From assembly GCA_016713035.1 (NCBI GenBank), contig JADJPW010000009.1, positions 248,001 to 312,000 of the forward strand: a DNA stretch of 64,000 nt. The letters run 5' to 3'. Under the pieces are notes generated by a model. The model was given only the letters and a program-made list of their open reading frames with translations. It made no database searches and was not told the DNA's origin. Below, one piece after another: positions 1 to 9,030 of the stretch. The stretch comes from Verrucomicrobiaceae bacterium. Lineage in GTDB: Bacteria; Verrucomicrobiota; Verrucomicrobiia; Verrucomicrobiales; Verrucomicrobiaceae. The position numbers and the translations under genes are program-made. How positions within the stretch are numbered: position 1 is the stretch's first letter; every line of letters begins with the position of its first letter.

Positions 1-217
1 GGCAGGCGGCGAGGCCCATCATGCCGACGCTGGCACCCATGATCTTGAGGAAGTCACGGCGGCCATTTTCGGCCTCTTCAGCCGTCAAAGTGTCGCCAGC
101 GGGGAATTCGTGGCCCAGGTTTTTGAGGAAGGACTCGCGCTGATCCAGCTCGGCCGTGCTGCGCCAGTAGCGCTTGGCGTTTTGCGGCTCCTCGGGGTGT
201 TTCCAAATGCGTTTCAT
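1..217 (-). CDS. actB: Alternative complex III subunit ActB (MoCo/Fe-S family), N-terminal fragment
   Basis: Only the first 72 codons are in the window; the gene runs off the left edge. My translation begins MKRIWKHPEEPQNAKRYWRS and has RRDFLKIMGASVG at about residues 53-65, a twin-arginine signal. Short conserved N-termini of this kind, ahead of a Tat motif, are typical of TAT-variant-translocated molybdopterin oxidoreductases, the ActB subunit of alternative complex III, which oxidises menaquinol in the membrane and feeds electrons to oxidases. It starts 27 bp after the pentaheme actA, the usual actA-actB order. No strong Shine-Dalgarno is visible. The catalytic and Fe-S parts lie outside the window, so the family call rests on the N-terminus and the neighbour. 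Confidence 0.8.
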   Translation of the reverse strand, partial: MKRIWKHPEEPQNAKRYWRSTAELDQRESFLKNLGHEFPAGDTLTAEEAENGRRDFLKIMGASVGMMGLAAC

Positions 218-244
218 GAAATCAGAAAAGGGGCGGCGTGGGGT

Positions 245-1051
245 TTAGCGGTGGCAGGCGGTGCAGTTGTCCGGGGGCTGGATCTGCCAGTGTTTTTTGA
301 GCTGGGTGCCCACTTCCTTCTGGGTCACTTCCTTGCCGAATTCGCCTTCGGCGAGCTTCACGAGCTGGTCGAGCGAGTCGGCCTTGGCACCGTGGCCGCC
401 GATGACTTCGGCGATCTCTGCTGCGGGCACTTTTTTGTCCAACAGGCCTTTGTAGAACTCCTCACGCTTGAGGTCGGAGGGCTTGAAATTCAGGTTCGTG
501 ATCTGCTCCAGCGGGCGGAGGTTCTTCTCTGGCTCACGGTGGCAATCAAGGCACCAGCCCATGGACTGCGACTGGTCGTGGCGGACGACTTCCATCTCAT
601 TGATCTTGCCGTGGCAGGAAACGCAGGAGATGCCACGGTTCAAGTGGGCACTGTGATTGAAGTACACGTAGTCAGGTGCCTTGTGCACTTTGACCCAGGG
701 GATGGATTTGCCCGTTTCGTTGGCTTTTTGCACCAGCTCTAGCTTCGGAGAGGTGGCGCGGATGCCGCCTTTGCCCTGGCCGTGGCAGTTGAAGCAAGTC
801 TGGTTCGTCGGCACGTTCGAGTGCGACGACGCCTCGCCAAAACTATGGCAGATGCGGCAATCCATCGCGAGATCCCCCGCGTGGATTTTATGCGAAAATG
901 GCACCGGCTGAGTCGGCTCGTAGCCCACTCGGGTGTATTTCGGGGTGAAATAATACGCGACGCCGATGCTCACGCCGAAGGCAATGAACACGACAGCGAT
1001 GGCGACCTTGAGAGGTAGCCAATTTGTCCAACGCGGAAAAAAGTTGCCCAT
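245..1051 (-). CDS. actA: Pentaheme cytochrome c ActA of alternative complex III
   Basis: The 268-residue protein has one N-terminal membrane anchor at about residues 13-33, then a periplasmic part with five CxxCH heme motifs: CRICH, CFNCH, CVSCH, CLDCH and CTACH at the very C-terminus. This matches ActA, the pentaheme subunit of alternative complex III, which passes electrons from quinol oxidation to cytochrome c or an oxidase. I chose the internal ATG at 1051 because it directly precedes the anchor; the open frame extends up to 1162, but the extra 37 residues look non-coding. A perfect CRP/FNR-like palindrome lies 22 bp upstream of this start. The gene is first in the operon and is followed by actB. 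Confidence 0.9.
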   Translation of the reverse strand: MGNFFPRWTNWLPLKVAIAVVFIAFGVSIGVAYYFTPKYTRVGYEPTQPVPFSHKIHAGDLAMDCRICHSFGEASSHSNVPTNQTCFNCHGQGKGGIRATSPKLELVQKANETGKSIPWVKVHKAPDYVYFNHSAHLNRGISCVSCHGKINEMEVVRHDQSQSMGWCLDCHREPEKNLRPLEQITNLNFKPSDLKREEFYKGLLDKKVPAAEIAEVIGGHGAKADSLDQLVKLAEGEFGKEVTQKEVGTQLKKHWQIQPPDNCTACHR

Positions 1052-1072
1052 AAAATGGAAGTCGAGGAGAGG

Positions 1073-1092
1073 CTTGTGAAATTTTTCACAAG
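1073..1092. promoter_or_regulatory. CRP/FNR-like palindromic operator upstream of actA
   Basis: The site CTTGTGAAATTTTTCACAAG has two perfect 9-base arms around TT and contains TGTGA-N6-TCACA, the classic CRP/FNR-family core. It lies between actA and the divergent oxidase gene. A weak promoter-like pair for actA (TTGCAA at 1129-1124, 17-base spacer, TAATCT at 1106-1101) would put the start of transcription just before the palindrome, a position more typical of repression. The 18-base core recurs exactly upstream of the ATP synthase operon, and a close relative lies upstream of the MoxR operon. Confidence 0.65.
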
Positions 1093-1265
1093 AGGCGCGA
1101 AGATTAGGGAGGCGGTCAGGCCTTTGCAACCGTGGAAATGGAAATTTTTGAAATAATCGCACTCGCTTTTTCGAGTGCCGTCTTTCGCTGGGCGCTCAAT
1201 GGCCGACTTGTCTGGATTTGCGCCTGAAAACAGCGGATTCCGCCAAGACGAAATCCCTCTCAAAA

Positions 1266-2522
1266 ATGAGCATGTGTGCCATGCCAAGCTCCATCACCAT
1301 CCTCGGCGCAGGCGTCATCGGCCTCTGCACAGCGCTATATTGCGCCCGGCGCGGCATGCGGGTGACGATCATCGACCAAAAACCCCGCCAGCGGGATGGC
1401 TGCTCCTTTGGCAACGCAGGCATGATCGTGCCGAGTCACTTCATCCCGCTCGCCGCGCCTGGAATGGTCAAATTGGGCCTCAAATGGATGTGGAACCCCG
1501 AATCGCCCTTTTACATCCAACCGAGGCTGAATCTCGACCTGATCACCTGGGGCCTGCATTTTTGGAAAGCGGCCAAAAAAGACCGTGTGGAGGCCGCCGC
1601 GCCTGTTTTACGCGATTTGAGCCTACTCAGCCGCCAATGCTACGAGGAGCTGGATCTCGACTTTGGCCTCGTAAAACGCGGATTGCTCATGCTGTGCAAA
1701 AAACAGCAAACACTCGATGAAGAAGCCCACATGGCCGCTATGGCCAACCAACTCGGCATCCCCGCCGAAGTGCTGGATGCCAAAGCCACCGCCGCACTAG
1801 ATCCCGCCGTGACGATGGATGTCTGCGGCAGCGTGTTTTTCCCGAAGGACTGCCATTTATCGCCCGCACGCTTCATCGCCGCCGTGGAGACCGAATTGCT
1901 GAAACTCGGCGTCGAAATGCTCTGGGAGACGGAAGTGCGGGGCTTTGAAGTGGAAAATGGAGCTCTAAAAGCCGTCAAGACGTCAAAAGGCGTCGTCGAG
2001 GGTCACGAAGTCGTGCTCTGCGGAGGTGTGTGGTCAGCCGAGCTGGCGAAGGAACTCGGCCTGAAAATCCCCATGCAGGCCGGCAAAGGCTACAGCCTCA
2101 CCCTGCCGAACCCAAAGCAACTTCCCGAGCTATGCAGCATCTGCACCGAAGCCCGGCTCGCCGTGACGCCGATGGATGGCGCCCTCCGAGTCGGCGGCAC
2201 GATGGAAATGGCCGGAACGGATGAATCCATCACCCCACGCCGCGTGCGCGGCATCACCCGGGCCTTCCCCGATTACTTCCCCTCCTTCTCTGAAGACGAC
2301 TTCGCAGAAGTAAAACCCTGGAGCGGCCTGCGCCCCGTCTCGCCAGATGGCATGCCCTACCTAGGCCGCACACAGCGCTGGAAGAACCTCACCCTAGCCA
2401 CCGGCCACGCCATGATGGGCCTCAGCCTCGCCCCCGCGACAGGCAAAATCGTCGCCGACCTGCTCAGCGGTGAGAAATCCCCCGTAGCGCTGGAACTGAT
2501 GTCACCGGATCGGTTTGCGTAG
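1266..2522 (+). CDS. FAD-dependent D-amino-acid dehydrogenase/oxidase-like protein (DadA/DAO family)
   Basis: The protein is about 418 residues. A dinucleotide-binding motif, ITILGAGVIGL, lies at the N-terminus, and the C-terminal GHAMMGLSLAPATGKIVADLL is the usual second FAD-contact region of the DAO family. Length and order fit DadA-like D-amino-acid dehydrogenases, which oxidatively deaminate D-amino acids and pass electrons to the membrane pool; glycine or sarcosine oxidase-like activity is also possible. The open frame begins at 1218. ATG 1266 or ATG 1281, four residues before the first beta strand, are the likely starts, and none has a good ribosome-binding site. It is divergent from actA and ends 2 bp before a convergent gene. 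Confidence 0.75.
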   Translation: MSMCAMPSSITILGAGVIGLCTALYCARRGMRVTIIDQKPRQRDGCSFGNAGMIVPSHFIPLAAPGMVKLGLKWMWNPESPFYIQPRLNLDLITWGLHFWKAAKKDRVEAAAPVLRDLSLLSRQCYEELDLDFGLVKRGLLMLCKKQQTLDEEAHMAAMANQLGIPAEVLDAKATAALDPAVTMDVCGSVFFPKDCHLSPARFIAAVETELLKLGVEMLWETEVRGFEVENGALKAVKTSKGVVEGHEVVLCGGVWSAELAKELGLKIPMQAGKGYSLTLPNPKQLPELCSICTEARLAVTPMDGALRVGGTMEMAGTDESITPRRVRGITRAFPDYFPSFSEDDFAEVKPWSGLRPVSPDGMPYLGRTQRWKNLTLATGHAMMGLSLAPATGKIVADLLSGEKSPVALELMSPDRFA

Positions 2523-2524
2523 CT

Positions 2525-3691
2525 TTATTTTCGCTCGGCGACCATCAGCCGGGTCCAGGGGCCGTCACTGATGTTGTAGTAGATGCGTTTGCCGTCCGCA
2601 CTGAAGGCGGGGTGCGGATCGTTGCGGCGCCAGGAGCGGGCACCCTGGCTTTGATCGAAGCTGTGTAGCAGCGCCCATTTTCGGCCGCGCATGTCGGCGA
2701 CCATGATGCCCCATTCCTTTGGCTTACCGCCCACGACTTCGCTGATGCCGTCGGTGACCATGAGCTGGCCGTCGGGGCTGACGGACGGGTGCGAGCCACG
2801 CAGGTTCGGCACGTCTTTGAGCTTTGTGTAGCGAGCTGCAGAGCCGATATCGGTATCGAAGATGACATTGCCCAATTCAAAGATGTGGCGCGAGTCCGGG
2901 TGCCATGCGGGATGGCCCCATTGTGCACGGAACCACTTCATCGTCGCGGTTTCGAGATCAAAACAGACGCAGCCCTGGCGGTGACTGGCGCTTTTGGACA
3001 TGTAGTCGTCACCACCGTTGCCAGCGGCGATTTTGAAGAAGGCACGCTTCAAGTCGGGGCTGAGTACGGGAAAGAAAACGGAGGTCGGTTTGCCGCTGAA
3101 TTCCTTTTGCAGCCAGTCGCCATGCTGGGCTTCGACTGCGGTGATTTTCAGCGCGGCACGTGTCTCGCCAGTCTTTGCATCCCAGACGTAAAGGTCGCGA
3201 TTCGGGCCTGGATTCCAGTGGCAGCCATACATGGGCAGCAAATCACCCGCCGGGCTGCCAAAACCGACTTGGCGGTCTTCGGCGACGATTTTCTTTTCCA
3301 GTGTGTGCACATCCACGACGACCACGCGCCATTTTTTCTCCACCACCTCATGAAAGGCGACGAGCCTACCTCCAGCCAGCCATTGCTGACAGGCGGCGCG
3401 GTGGGCGTCCTCGGTGTGAATGTTGTCAGCGAGCACGGTTTCCTTGCCTGTGGCCCGTTCGAGCACGCGGATCTCGCCCACATAACCCGCCGGATGCGTG
3501 GAGGTAAAATAGAGCACCTGCTTACCGTCTGGGCTTTCGGGACTGGTGACATAGTAAGTATGGATGCTGTGTCGGCCAGTGAGGGTGCTCACGGGATTGA
3601 TCGTGATATCCTTTGTCCATGGGGCGACGGGATCGCCCTCCTGAGCATGGAGACTGGCGACAATAAGGAAGAGGCAGAGCAGTCGTGACAT
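2525..3691 (-). CDS. Secreted TolB/oligogalacturonate-lyase-like beta-propeller protein
   Basis: The protein is 388 residues with a clear signal peptide (MSRLLCLFLIVASLHA). Repeated blade-like strings such as SPDGKQVLYFTS, SPDLKRAFFK, SPDGQLMVTDG and SADGKRIYYN are typical of TolB/PD40-type propellers, and the overall pattern resembles oligogalacturonate-lyase-like proteins. It probably acts in the periplasm or outside the cell; the substrate is unknown. I chose ATG 3691 because the signal peptide starts there, although the frame is open to 3739. It is convergent with the amino-acid oxidase gene. No catalytic residues can be assigned with confidence. Confidence 0.6.
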   Translation of the reverse strand: MSRLLCLFLIVASLHAQEGDPVAPWTKDITINPVSTLTGRHSIHTYYVTSPESPDGKQVLYFTSTHPAGYVGEIRVLERATGKETVLADNIHTEDAHRAACQQWLAGGRLVAFHEVVEKKWRVVVVDVHTLEKKIVAEDRQVGFGSPAGDLLPMYGCHWNPGPNRDLYVWDAKTGETRAALKITAVEAQHGDWLQKEFSGKPTSVFFPVLSPDLKRAFFKIAAGNGGDDYMSKSASHRQGCVCFDLETATMKWFRAQWGHPAWHPDSRHIFELGNVIFDTDIGSAARYTKLKDVPNLRGSHPSVSPDGQLMVTDGISEVVGGKPKEWGIMVADMRGRKWALLHSFDQSQGARSWRRNDPHPAFSADGKRIYYNISDGPWTRLMVAERK

Positions 3692-3845
3692 GCGATGAGA
3701 ACGGCGGGAGATGGCACCTTGTTCCAAACAGCGAGCCATAGCACCTTTGTCCTACAAGTTGCACACTGGTATTCTATGTGAAGAACAGTCGCCATGCCAC
3801 TCCGTGAAACAGTGCTAACCGGTAGCGGCTGGACTAAAGCCTTTC

Positions 3846-5561
3846 ATGAAACACCTCTTCGCTCTCATCCTCCTCACCTTGCCTGCGCTCGCTTTGGACC
3901 GTCCGAAGCTGCAAATCATCAATGGAAGCGAAAAGGCGGTGGAGGTGTTTTGGGTCGATGCGGAGGGGAAGCGAGTGCCGAATGGCAAGATCGAGCCGGG
4001 GAAGCATTCGGTCATCGGCACGACACTGGGGCACCGGTTTGTGATCGTGGATGGCGACAATGAAACGGAAGTGGTGAGCACCGTGCGGGTGCAGGCTTTC
4101 CGAGTCGGTGGTGTGCCCGCTTTTTATACGCAGCGAGCGAGCGCGGGTGGGTTTCCCATCGTGGCATCGGCGAAAGTGAATGCGTATGCACTGAAGGAGG
4201 CGGTGCACCTCGTGGATCTGATGCTGGCGAAGCGGCCAGATGTGCGAGAGGCGATGACAGCGAGCGGAGCGCGGCTGTGCATCCTGGCGCACAATGAGTT
4301 CACCACAGACCAGCCGGAGTTCGCGAATCTGGAGGCCGTGAAGGACTTCCCATCACTCACCGCGAAGGAATACTGGGATGCGCGGGCACGCGGACTCGGT
4401 GGCAGCGAGGAGGACCCCTTCTGCTCCTGCGCGGAGGAGAACCTACTGGCCTACGACGGTGATCCGTATGACACGGAGAACATCCTCATCCATGAGTTCG
4501 CGCACAACATGCACCTGCGCGGGCTGACGAATGTCGATCCGACCTTTGATCCGCGATTGAAGGCGGCTTTTGACGACGCGATGCAGGCGGGACTGTGGAA
4601 GGGAGCCTACGCGTCATCGAATCATCACGAATACTGGGCGGAGGGCGTGCAGAGCTGGTTCGACAACAATCGCCAAAACGATGCGCAGCATAACCACGTC
4701 GATACACGCGATGAATTGATCACCTACGACCCGAAGCTGGCTGCGCTGTGCCGCGAGGTCTTCGGTGACACAGTTTTGAAATACACGAAGCCGCAGACAC
4801 GGCTCACAGGACACCTGAAAGGCTACGATCCGGCCAAAGCGCCGCGCTTTGTGTGGCCAGAGCGGCTCATGGCGGCACGCGGCATGATCAAGCAGCATCA
4901 GCGCCGCAGTTTTGAGGCGGCCACCGGCACGCAGGAGCATGATCAGCGCCTCATCGCCGGATGGACGGTGCGGATTCATCCACGTCTCTTTGATGATGCG
5001 GTGGCGCTGGAAAAGGCGCTAGGTCTACTGCGGGCGCAGCTCGATGAGATCGTGCGTGTGGTGCCTGCCAAAGCGGTGGCAGAACTGCGCAAAGTGCCGC
5101 TGTGGATCAACCCCGAGTATCCGAAGGTGCCACCGCGTGCCGAGTACCATCCCGGCGCGGCGTGGTTGCGTGACAATGGCCGCGATCCGGCGATGGAGAA
5201 GGCCATAGAGTTCACCAACGTGCGCATTTTCGAGGCGGAATGCCGCCGCATGCCAAACTTCGCGCTGCATGAGCTAGCGCATGCATTTCATGATCGCGTG
5301 CTCGGCTTTGAAAATCCCGAGATCGAGGCTGTTTTCCAAAAAGCCCGCGCAACAGGCAAATACGACCGCGTGCAGCGCCAAGACAGCGCTGGCCGCAAAC
5401 GGCTCGACAAGGCCTACGCGATGACGAACGCCAAAGAATACTTCGCAGAGCTCACCGAGGCACTTTTCACTCGAAACGACTTTTTCCCCTTCAACCGCGC
5501 GGAGCTCCAAAAACACGATCCCGAGGCTGAAACGCTGCTGGTGAGGCTCTGGGGCTCTTGA
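3846..5561 (+). CDS. Secreted protein with N-terminal VHL-beta-like domain and two HExxH peptidase-like domains
   Basis: The protein is 571 residues with a signal peptide (MKHLFALILLTLPALA). Residues 20-70 (LQIINGSEKAVEVFWVDAEG, then KIEPGKHSV and GHRFVIVD) fit the von Hippel-Lindau beta-domain pattern also found in some bacteria. Two zinc-peptidase motifs follow: HEFAH near residue 216, with a downstream HHEYWAEG, and HELAH near residue 475, with a downstream NAKEYFAEL. Both look like gluzincin-type HExxH plus Glu sites, so the two halves are probably an internal duplication. The likely role is a secreted metalloprotease or a binding protein; the substrate is unknown. It stands alone, divergent from the propeller gene. 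Confidence 0.65.
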   Translation: MKHLFALILLTLPALALDRPKLQIINGSEKAVEVFWVDAEGKRVPNGKIEPGKHSVIGTTLGHRFVIVDGDNETEVVSTVRVQAFRVGGVPAFYTQRASAGGFPIVASAKVNAYALKEAVHLVDLMLAKRPDVREAMTASGARLCILAHNEFTTDQPEFANLEAVKDFPSLTAKEYWDARARGLGGSEEDPFCSCAEENLLAYDGDPYDTENILIHEFAHNMHLRGLTNVDPTFDPRLKAAFDDAMQAGLWKGAYASSNHHEYWAEGVQSWFDNNRQNDAQHNHVDTRDELITYDPKLAALCREVFGDTVLKYTKPQTRLTGHLKGYDPAKAPRFVWPERLMAARGMIKQHQRRSFEAATGTQEHDQRLIAGWTVRIHPRLFDDAVALEKALGLLRAQLDEIVRVVPAKAVAELRKVPLWINPEYPKVPPRAEYHPGAAWLRDNGRDPAMEKAIEFTNVRIFEAECRRMPNFALHELAHAFHDRVLGFENPEIEAVFQKARATGKYDRVQRQDSAGRKRLDKAYAMTNAKEYFAELTEALFTRNDFFPFNRAELQKHDPEAETLLVRLWGS

Positions 5562-5708
5562 CTAGCTATTTTCAAACTCGCGTGCTCGTGATGGAATGAA
5601 CGGCGCATGCGCTTCGAAGAAGCTCCAAGGAGCCCGGCTAATGATCCTGCCGCGCCAGCCGTTAGACTATAAACCAAGTCATCATGTTTTGTGAAAAACC
5701 AGTAGCGG

Positions 5709-5770
5709 ATTGGCAACAGAATGAAGGCAACAGAATGCCGTTATTCTGTTGCCTTCATTCTGTTGCCAAT
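5709..5770. repeat. Perfect 28-bp inverted repeat with 6-base loop
   Basis: Left arm 5709-5736 and right arm 5743-5770 are exact reverse complements, separated by GCCGTT. Each arm is itself a tandem of GGCAACAGAATG-like words. The hairpin lies between two same-strand genes. It could act as a terminator for the upstream gene, but it lacks a T run and looks more like a REP-type mobile palindrome. Confidence 0.85.
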
Positions 5771-5804
5771 ACTCACCAATCATGGAGGCGGATGGTCTAG
5801 ATGC

Positions 5805-6467
5805 ATGAAAAACGATCTCTTCATCCTCGGGCTACTCATCTGGGGCATCGTCGGCCTGACGCTGCATTGGCGCGGAGAGTCCGGGGTGCAGGCTCCGAAG
5901 GAGTGGAGCCAAATTTTGCATGATCTGCGGCATGAATGTGATCCTGCCAATCCAGACGCAGACTACAGCATGGTGCAGAGCAGCCTCCCCACCGAAATGC
6001 GGCGTGAGGCGATCCTGCAAAAATGCCGTGAGCTGGGCCCTTCCCTGCTGCCTGTGGTGCGGTCTGCCATCGGCAGCGAGAAGGATGCAGAACTGCGCGG
6101 CATGCTGAAAGTCATCGCTGCGACTCTGGGAGATGCCGAGCACGTCATCGGAGCTGCTGAGGAGATGCTCTGGTCCGACTATCCCGCACTGAAAATCAGC
6201 GCGGCCAAGATACTGCGCCGCCTGAATGACAAACGCACGATCTACCATTTCCGCTGCGCTCTCCAGGATGATTATTACGTGGTCAATGGTGCCTGCGGCT
6301 TGCTGCGGGAGCGCTTTTACCCCGTGCGTGCCATCGCACAGCAGGCGCTGATCCAAATGAACCAGGAGCCGATGACGGAACAGGAAATGATCCAGCGGAG
6401 GCGGGCGGAGATTATTCGCCAAGCGGAAGAAGCAGAGCGTGAGATCGCTCGCAGAGCAGCAAAATAG
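5805..6467 (+). CDS. Membrane-anchored HEAT-repeat-like protein
   Basis: This 220-residue protein has one N-terminal membrane segment (NDLFILGLLIWGIVGLTL) and then alternating short helices, for example ELRGMLKVIAATLGD, ALKISAAKILRRLND and VRAIAQQALIQMNQ, typical of HEAT/PBS-lyase-like repeats. The tail is charged and helical. Such proteins serve as binding scaffolds; no enzyme function is visible. The open frame extends back to 5721, but that part lies inside the inverted repeat, so ATG 5805 is preferred. Confidence 0.55.
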   Translation: MKNDLFILGLLIWGIVGLTLHWRGESGVQAPKEWSQILHDLRHECDPANPDADYSMVQSSLPTEMRREAILQKCRELGPSLLPVVRSAIGSEKDAELRGMLKVIAATLGDAEHVIGAAEEMLWSDYPALKISAAKILRRLNDKRTIYHFRCALQDDYYVVNGACGLLRERFYPVRAIAQQALIQMNQEPMTEQEMIQRRRAEIIRQAEEAEREIARRAAK

Positions 6468-6515
6468 CCCGCAGGCCGAAAGCGAGCCTCCACGAGTAGC
6501 GTGATGGTCCATGCC

Positions 6516-7754
6516 ATGATGAACTCACTCCGCCCCTTGCTCGCCGCTTGCCTCTTTTTGCCTGGAATCATCGCTACACAGGCCGCGCCGGCGGTGGAGG
6601 GCGAGACGGAGCATTTTTATTATCGCATGCCGTCGTCGGAGGAGCCGTACATCGACACTCAGCGTGGCATCCGGGCCTTTGCGTTCAAAGGCACGCAGAT
6701 CATGCTCTCCGAGGACTGTGGCAAAACCTGGCCGCATGTGGCGGAGTTCCCCGAGGCGGAGCAGATCACCTTCAGCGTGCTCTTGAAGAACGGAAACGTG
6801 CTCTTTGCGACGAGTGCGCGGCTTTTCCTCAGCACGGACAATTTGAAGACACATCGCGAGATCACGGTGAAACGCCCCGATGGCAGCGACTACCGCCCAC
6901 ACACGCCGCTCGATCCGAAGAACCCCGGCTGGTACTTCCACTCGCTGGATGGCGAGCACTGTTTCGAGGTCGGTGGCAAAGAAATGCTGGTTTGGGGAAA
7001 CTACTGCAACGTGCTCGGCGGTGCCGTGCCGGTGAATGTGTACTACTCCACCGACAGCGGCGAGACGGTGAAGCTCGCCTACGGCTTTGGCCAGAACCCG
7101 AAGTTTCAGCAGAAAGGTGCCGCACCGGAGGCACCGATGCTCGGTGAAGCGGCCAATCCGCTCATCGCCCGCCACATTCACCAAGTGACCTACAACTCGG
7201 CTGAAAATGCCTTCTACGCCGTCACGGGCGACATCGACCGCACGCACGGCAAAGAAGTCCACTGGCTACGCGGCACCTACGACGCCAAGGCCGACAAATG
7301 GGACTGGAAGCTCGTCATCTCGGTCGATTCCAACTCCCGCCACAAATGCGGCGGCCTGAATTTCATCGACGGCAGAATTTTCTGGATCGCGGACGCGAAC
7401 GGCCCCGCCATCGCGAATCGCTACGACCGTGGCATCTTCTCCTGCGATCCGAAAGACATCACCGACACGGCGAAGCACACGCTGCTCTTCAACCCCGGCT
7501 ATGAGTCCGCGAACATGCTCGTGCAGGATGGCGTCTTCGTCGCCACGCACTGCGCCCCGGCCTCACCCTACGGCTGTGGCATCATCTGGTCCGGTGACGC
7601 AGGCAAAACCTGGGCGCAGTATGACCTCAAGGAATTCGGCCCACGCAGCGGCTGCCGCATCAACGCGAAGAACAGCGATGGCTGGTTCCGCATGGACCTG
7701 CGGAAAGGCTGGATCGAGCGGGCGGAGGTGCTGTTTTTGAAGCCCAAAAAGTGA
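6516..7754 (+). CDS. Secreted sialidase-like (BNR-repeat) beta-propeller protein
   Basis: The protein is about 412 residues with a signal peptide ending near ATQAAPA. It carries Asp-box-like BNR motifs (SEDCGKTW, STDSGETV, SGDAGKTW) that mark sialidase/neuraminidase-type propellers. The sialidase catalytic arginine triad cannot be confirmed by eye, so activity on sialic acid is not claimed; many Verrucomicrobiota BNR proteins bind or cut other glycans. The start is chosen at 6516 because the hydrophobic signal follows it; ATG 6501 is an alternative. It is convergent with the DUF1552 gene, only 6 bp away. Confidence 0.65.
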   Translation: MMNSLRPLLAACLFLPGIIATQAAPAVEGETEHFYYRMPSSEEPYIDTQRGIRAFAFKGTQIMLSEDCGKTWPHVAEFPEAEQITFSVLLKNGNVLFATSARLFLSTDNLKTHREITVKRPDGSDYRPHTPLDPKNPGWYFHSLDGEHCFEVGGKEMLVWGNYCNVLGGAVPVNVYYSTDSGETVKLAYGFGQNPKFQQKGAAPEAPMLGEAANPLIARHIHQVTYNSAENAFYAVTGDIDRTHGKEVHWLRGTYDAKADKWDWKLVISVDSNSRHKCGGLNFIDGRIFWIADANGPAIANRYDRGIFSCDPKDITDTAKHTLLFNPGYESANMLVQDGVFVATHCAPASPYGCGIIWSGDAGKTWAQYDLKEFGPRSGCRINAKNSDGWFRMDLRKGWIERAEVLFLKPKK

Positions 7755-7760
7755 GGCAGA

Positions 7761-9017
7761 TTAGATCTCACTCAACACACCGGTGCTCGCGCCGAATTTC
7801 TCCAACTCGATGTCCATCTGCTGGGCCATGCGCAGGAAGAGGTTCGAGAGGAAGGTGTTGTTCTGCTTGTCATGCGCGATGTGGCCTGCGTGCTTGTAGC
7901 CGCCGCCGGCGAGGATGATGGGCAGGTTCATGTTGTCGTGGTTCGATGCGTTGCCGAGGTTGCTGGAGTGGAAGATGGAGGAGCGATCTAGCAGGCTGCT
8001 CTCGCCCTCCTTGCTGGCCTTCATTTTGTCCAAGAACTCGCCAAACACCCGCATCTCCGCCTCCTCAATGAGCGCGAGCTGCTCCAGCTTCGCGGGATCT
8101 TGGCCGTGATGTGAGGCGTCATGGTGGCCGATGTTCACGCCTTGGATCTCCGGCTTGTCCTGCGATCCCAGCCAGAGTGAGACGACGCGCGTGCTATCCG
8201 TTTGAAAGGCGAGGTGCACCAGATCATACCACTGGCGGCTGCGCTCGACGAGCTGCGCCCCGCTGAGCTCCTGCGGCGGCTTCAGCGTGACTTGGGGCTT
8301 CGGAGTGAGTTGCCAGCTCTCATCCTGCTGGAGCTTCTGCTCCGCCTCGCGGATGGAGGAGACATACAGATCGACCCGCTCACGGTCCGCACTGCCGAGC
8401 TTGGCATTCAGGCTGCCGAGCTGGTCACGCACATCATCGAGGATGCTCTGGCCATCCTTGATGCGCCGCATCTCCCGCGCGGCCTCATCGGCGGTGCCCT
8501 GGATGAAGAGCTGCTTAAAGACGCTGCTCACACGCTGCTCTGCTGGCAGCCGCACCCCGCGCCGGTTCCACGCCGCGCTGCCTCCCCCGAGCACGAGCGA
8601 GTTGAACCGCGTCTGCCCCGCGAGGTGTGAGGCGACCTCCTGATCGAGCGAGATGCTGTTTTTGATGTCATTGGGGCGGATGAAGTCGGGGTGCACGCCA
8701 GTGAAGAGTCCGACCTCCGCATAATGCCCCGCGCCGTAGCGATGCGAGAGCCCGGAGAAGACGGTGAAATGCTCGCGGCAGCTTTGCATCAGCTTCAAAT
8801 AGCGACTCGGCGTGTACTCGCGCCCAGCGTCTGCGGGGAAAAAATTCGGCGCATGCATCCCCAGCGGCCGACCGATCAAAAGCAGCCGTTTCGGTGCCGT
8901 GGCGGCCTTTTTCGCCTCCACAGCGCTCACAGGCATCATCGCATCGAGAAACGGCAGCCCGATGGCAATGCCGGAGGAGCGCAAAAACGTGCGGCGGTCG
9001 AGAATGGGGCGTGGCAT
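7761..9017 (-). CDS. DUF1552 family secreted protein
   Basis: The 418-residue protein begins with a twin-arginine-like leader (DRRTFLRSSGIAIGLPFLDAM), followed by KRLLLIGRPLGMHAPNFFP and the long conserved DUF1552 body, including SLDQEVASHLAG, LVLGGG and the late IFHSSNLGNASNHDNMNLPI. DUF1552 proteins are common in Planctomycetota and Verrucomicrobiota and are usually coupled to a DUF1592/DUF1588 cytochrome-type gene, as here: it lies 13 bp after that gene and is co-transcribed. The biochemical role is unknown. ATG 9017 was chosen because it directly precedes the Tat leader; the frame is open to 9089. Confidence 0.85.
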   Translation of the reverse strand: MPRPILDRRTFLRSSGIAIGLPFLDAMMPVSAVEAKKAATAPKRLLLIGRPLGMHAPNFFPADAGREYTPSRYLKLMQSCREHFTVFSGLSHRYGAGHYAEVGLFTGVHPDFIRPNDIKNSISLDQEVASHLAGQTRFNSLVLGGGSAAWNRRGVRLPAEQRVSSVFKQLFIQGTADEAAREMRRIKDGQSILDDVRDQLGSLNAKLGSADRERVDLYVSSIREAEQKLQQDESWQLTPKPQVTLKPPQELSGAQLVERSRQWYDLVHLAFQTDSTRVVSLWLGSQDKPEIQGVNIGHHDASHHGQDPAKLEQLALIEEAEMRVFGEFLDKMKASKEGESSLLDRSSIFHSSNLGNASNHDNMNLPIILAGGGYKHAGHIAHDKQNNTFLSNLFLRMAQQMDIELEKFGASTGVLSEI

Positions 9018-9030
9018 GGCGGTGGCGTGG

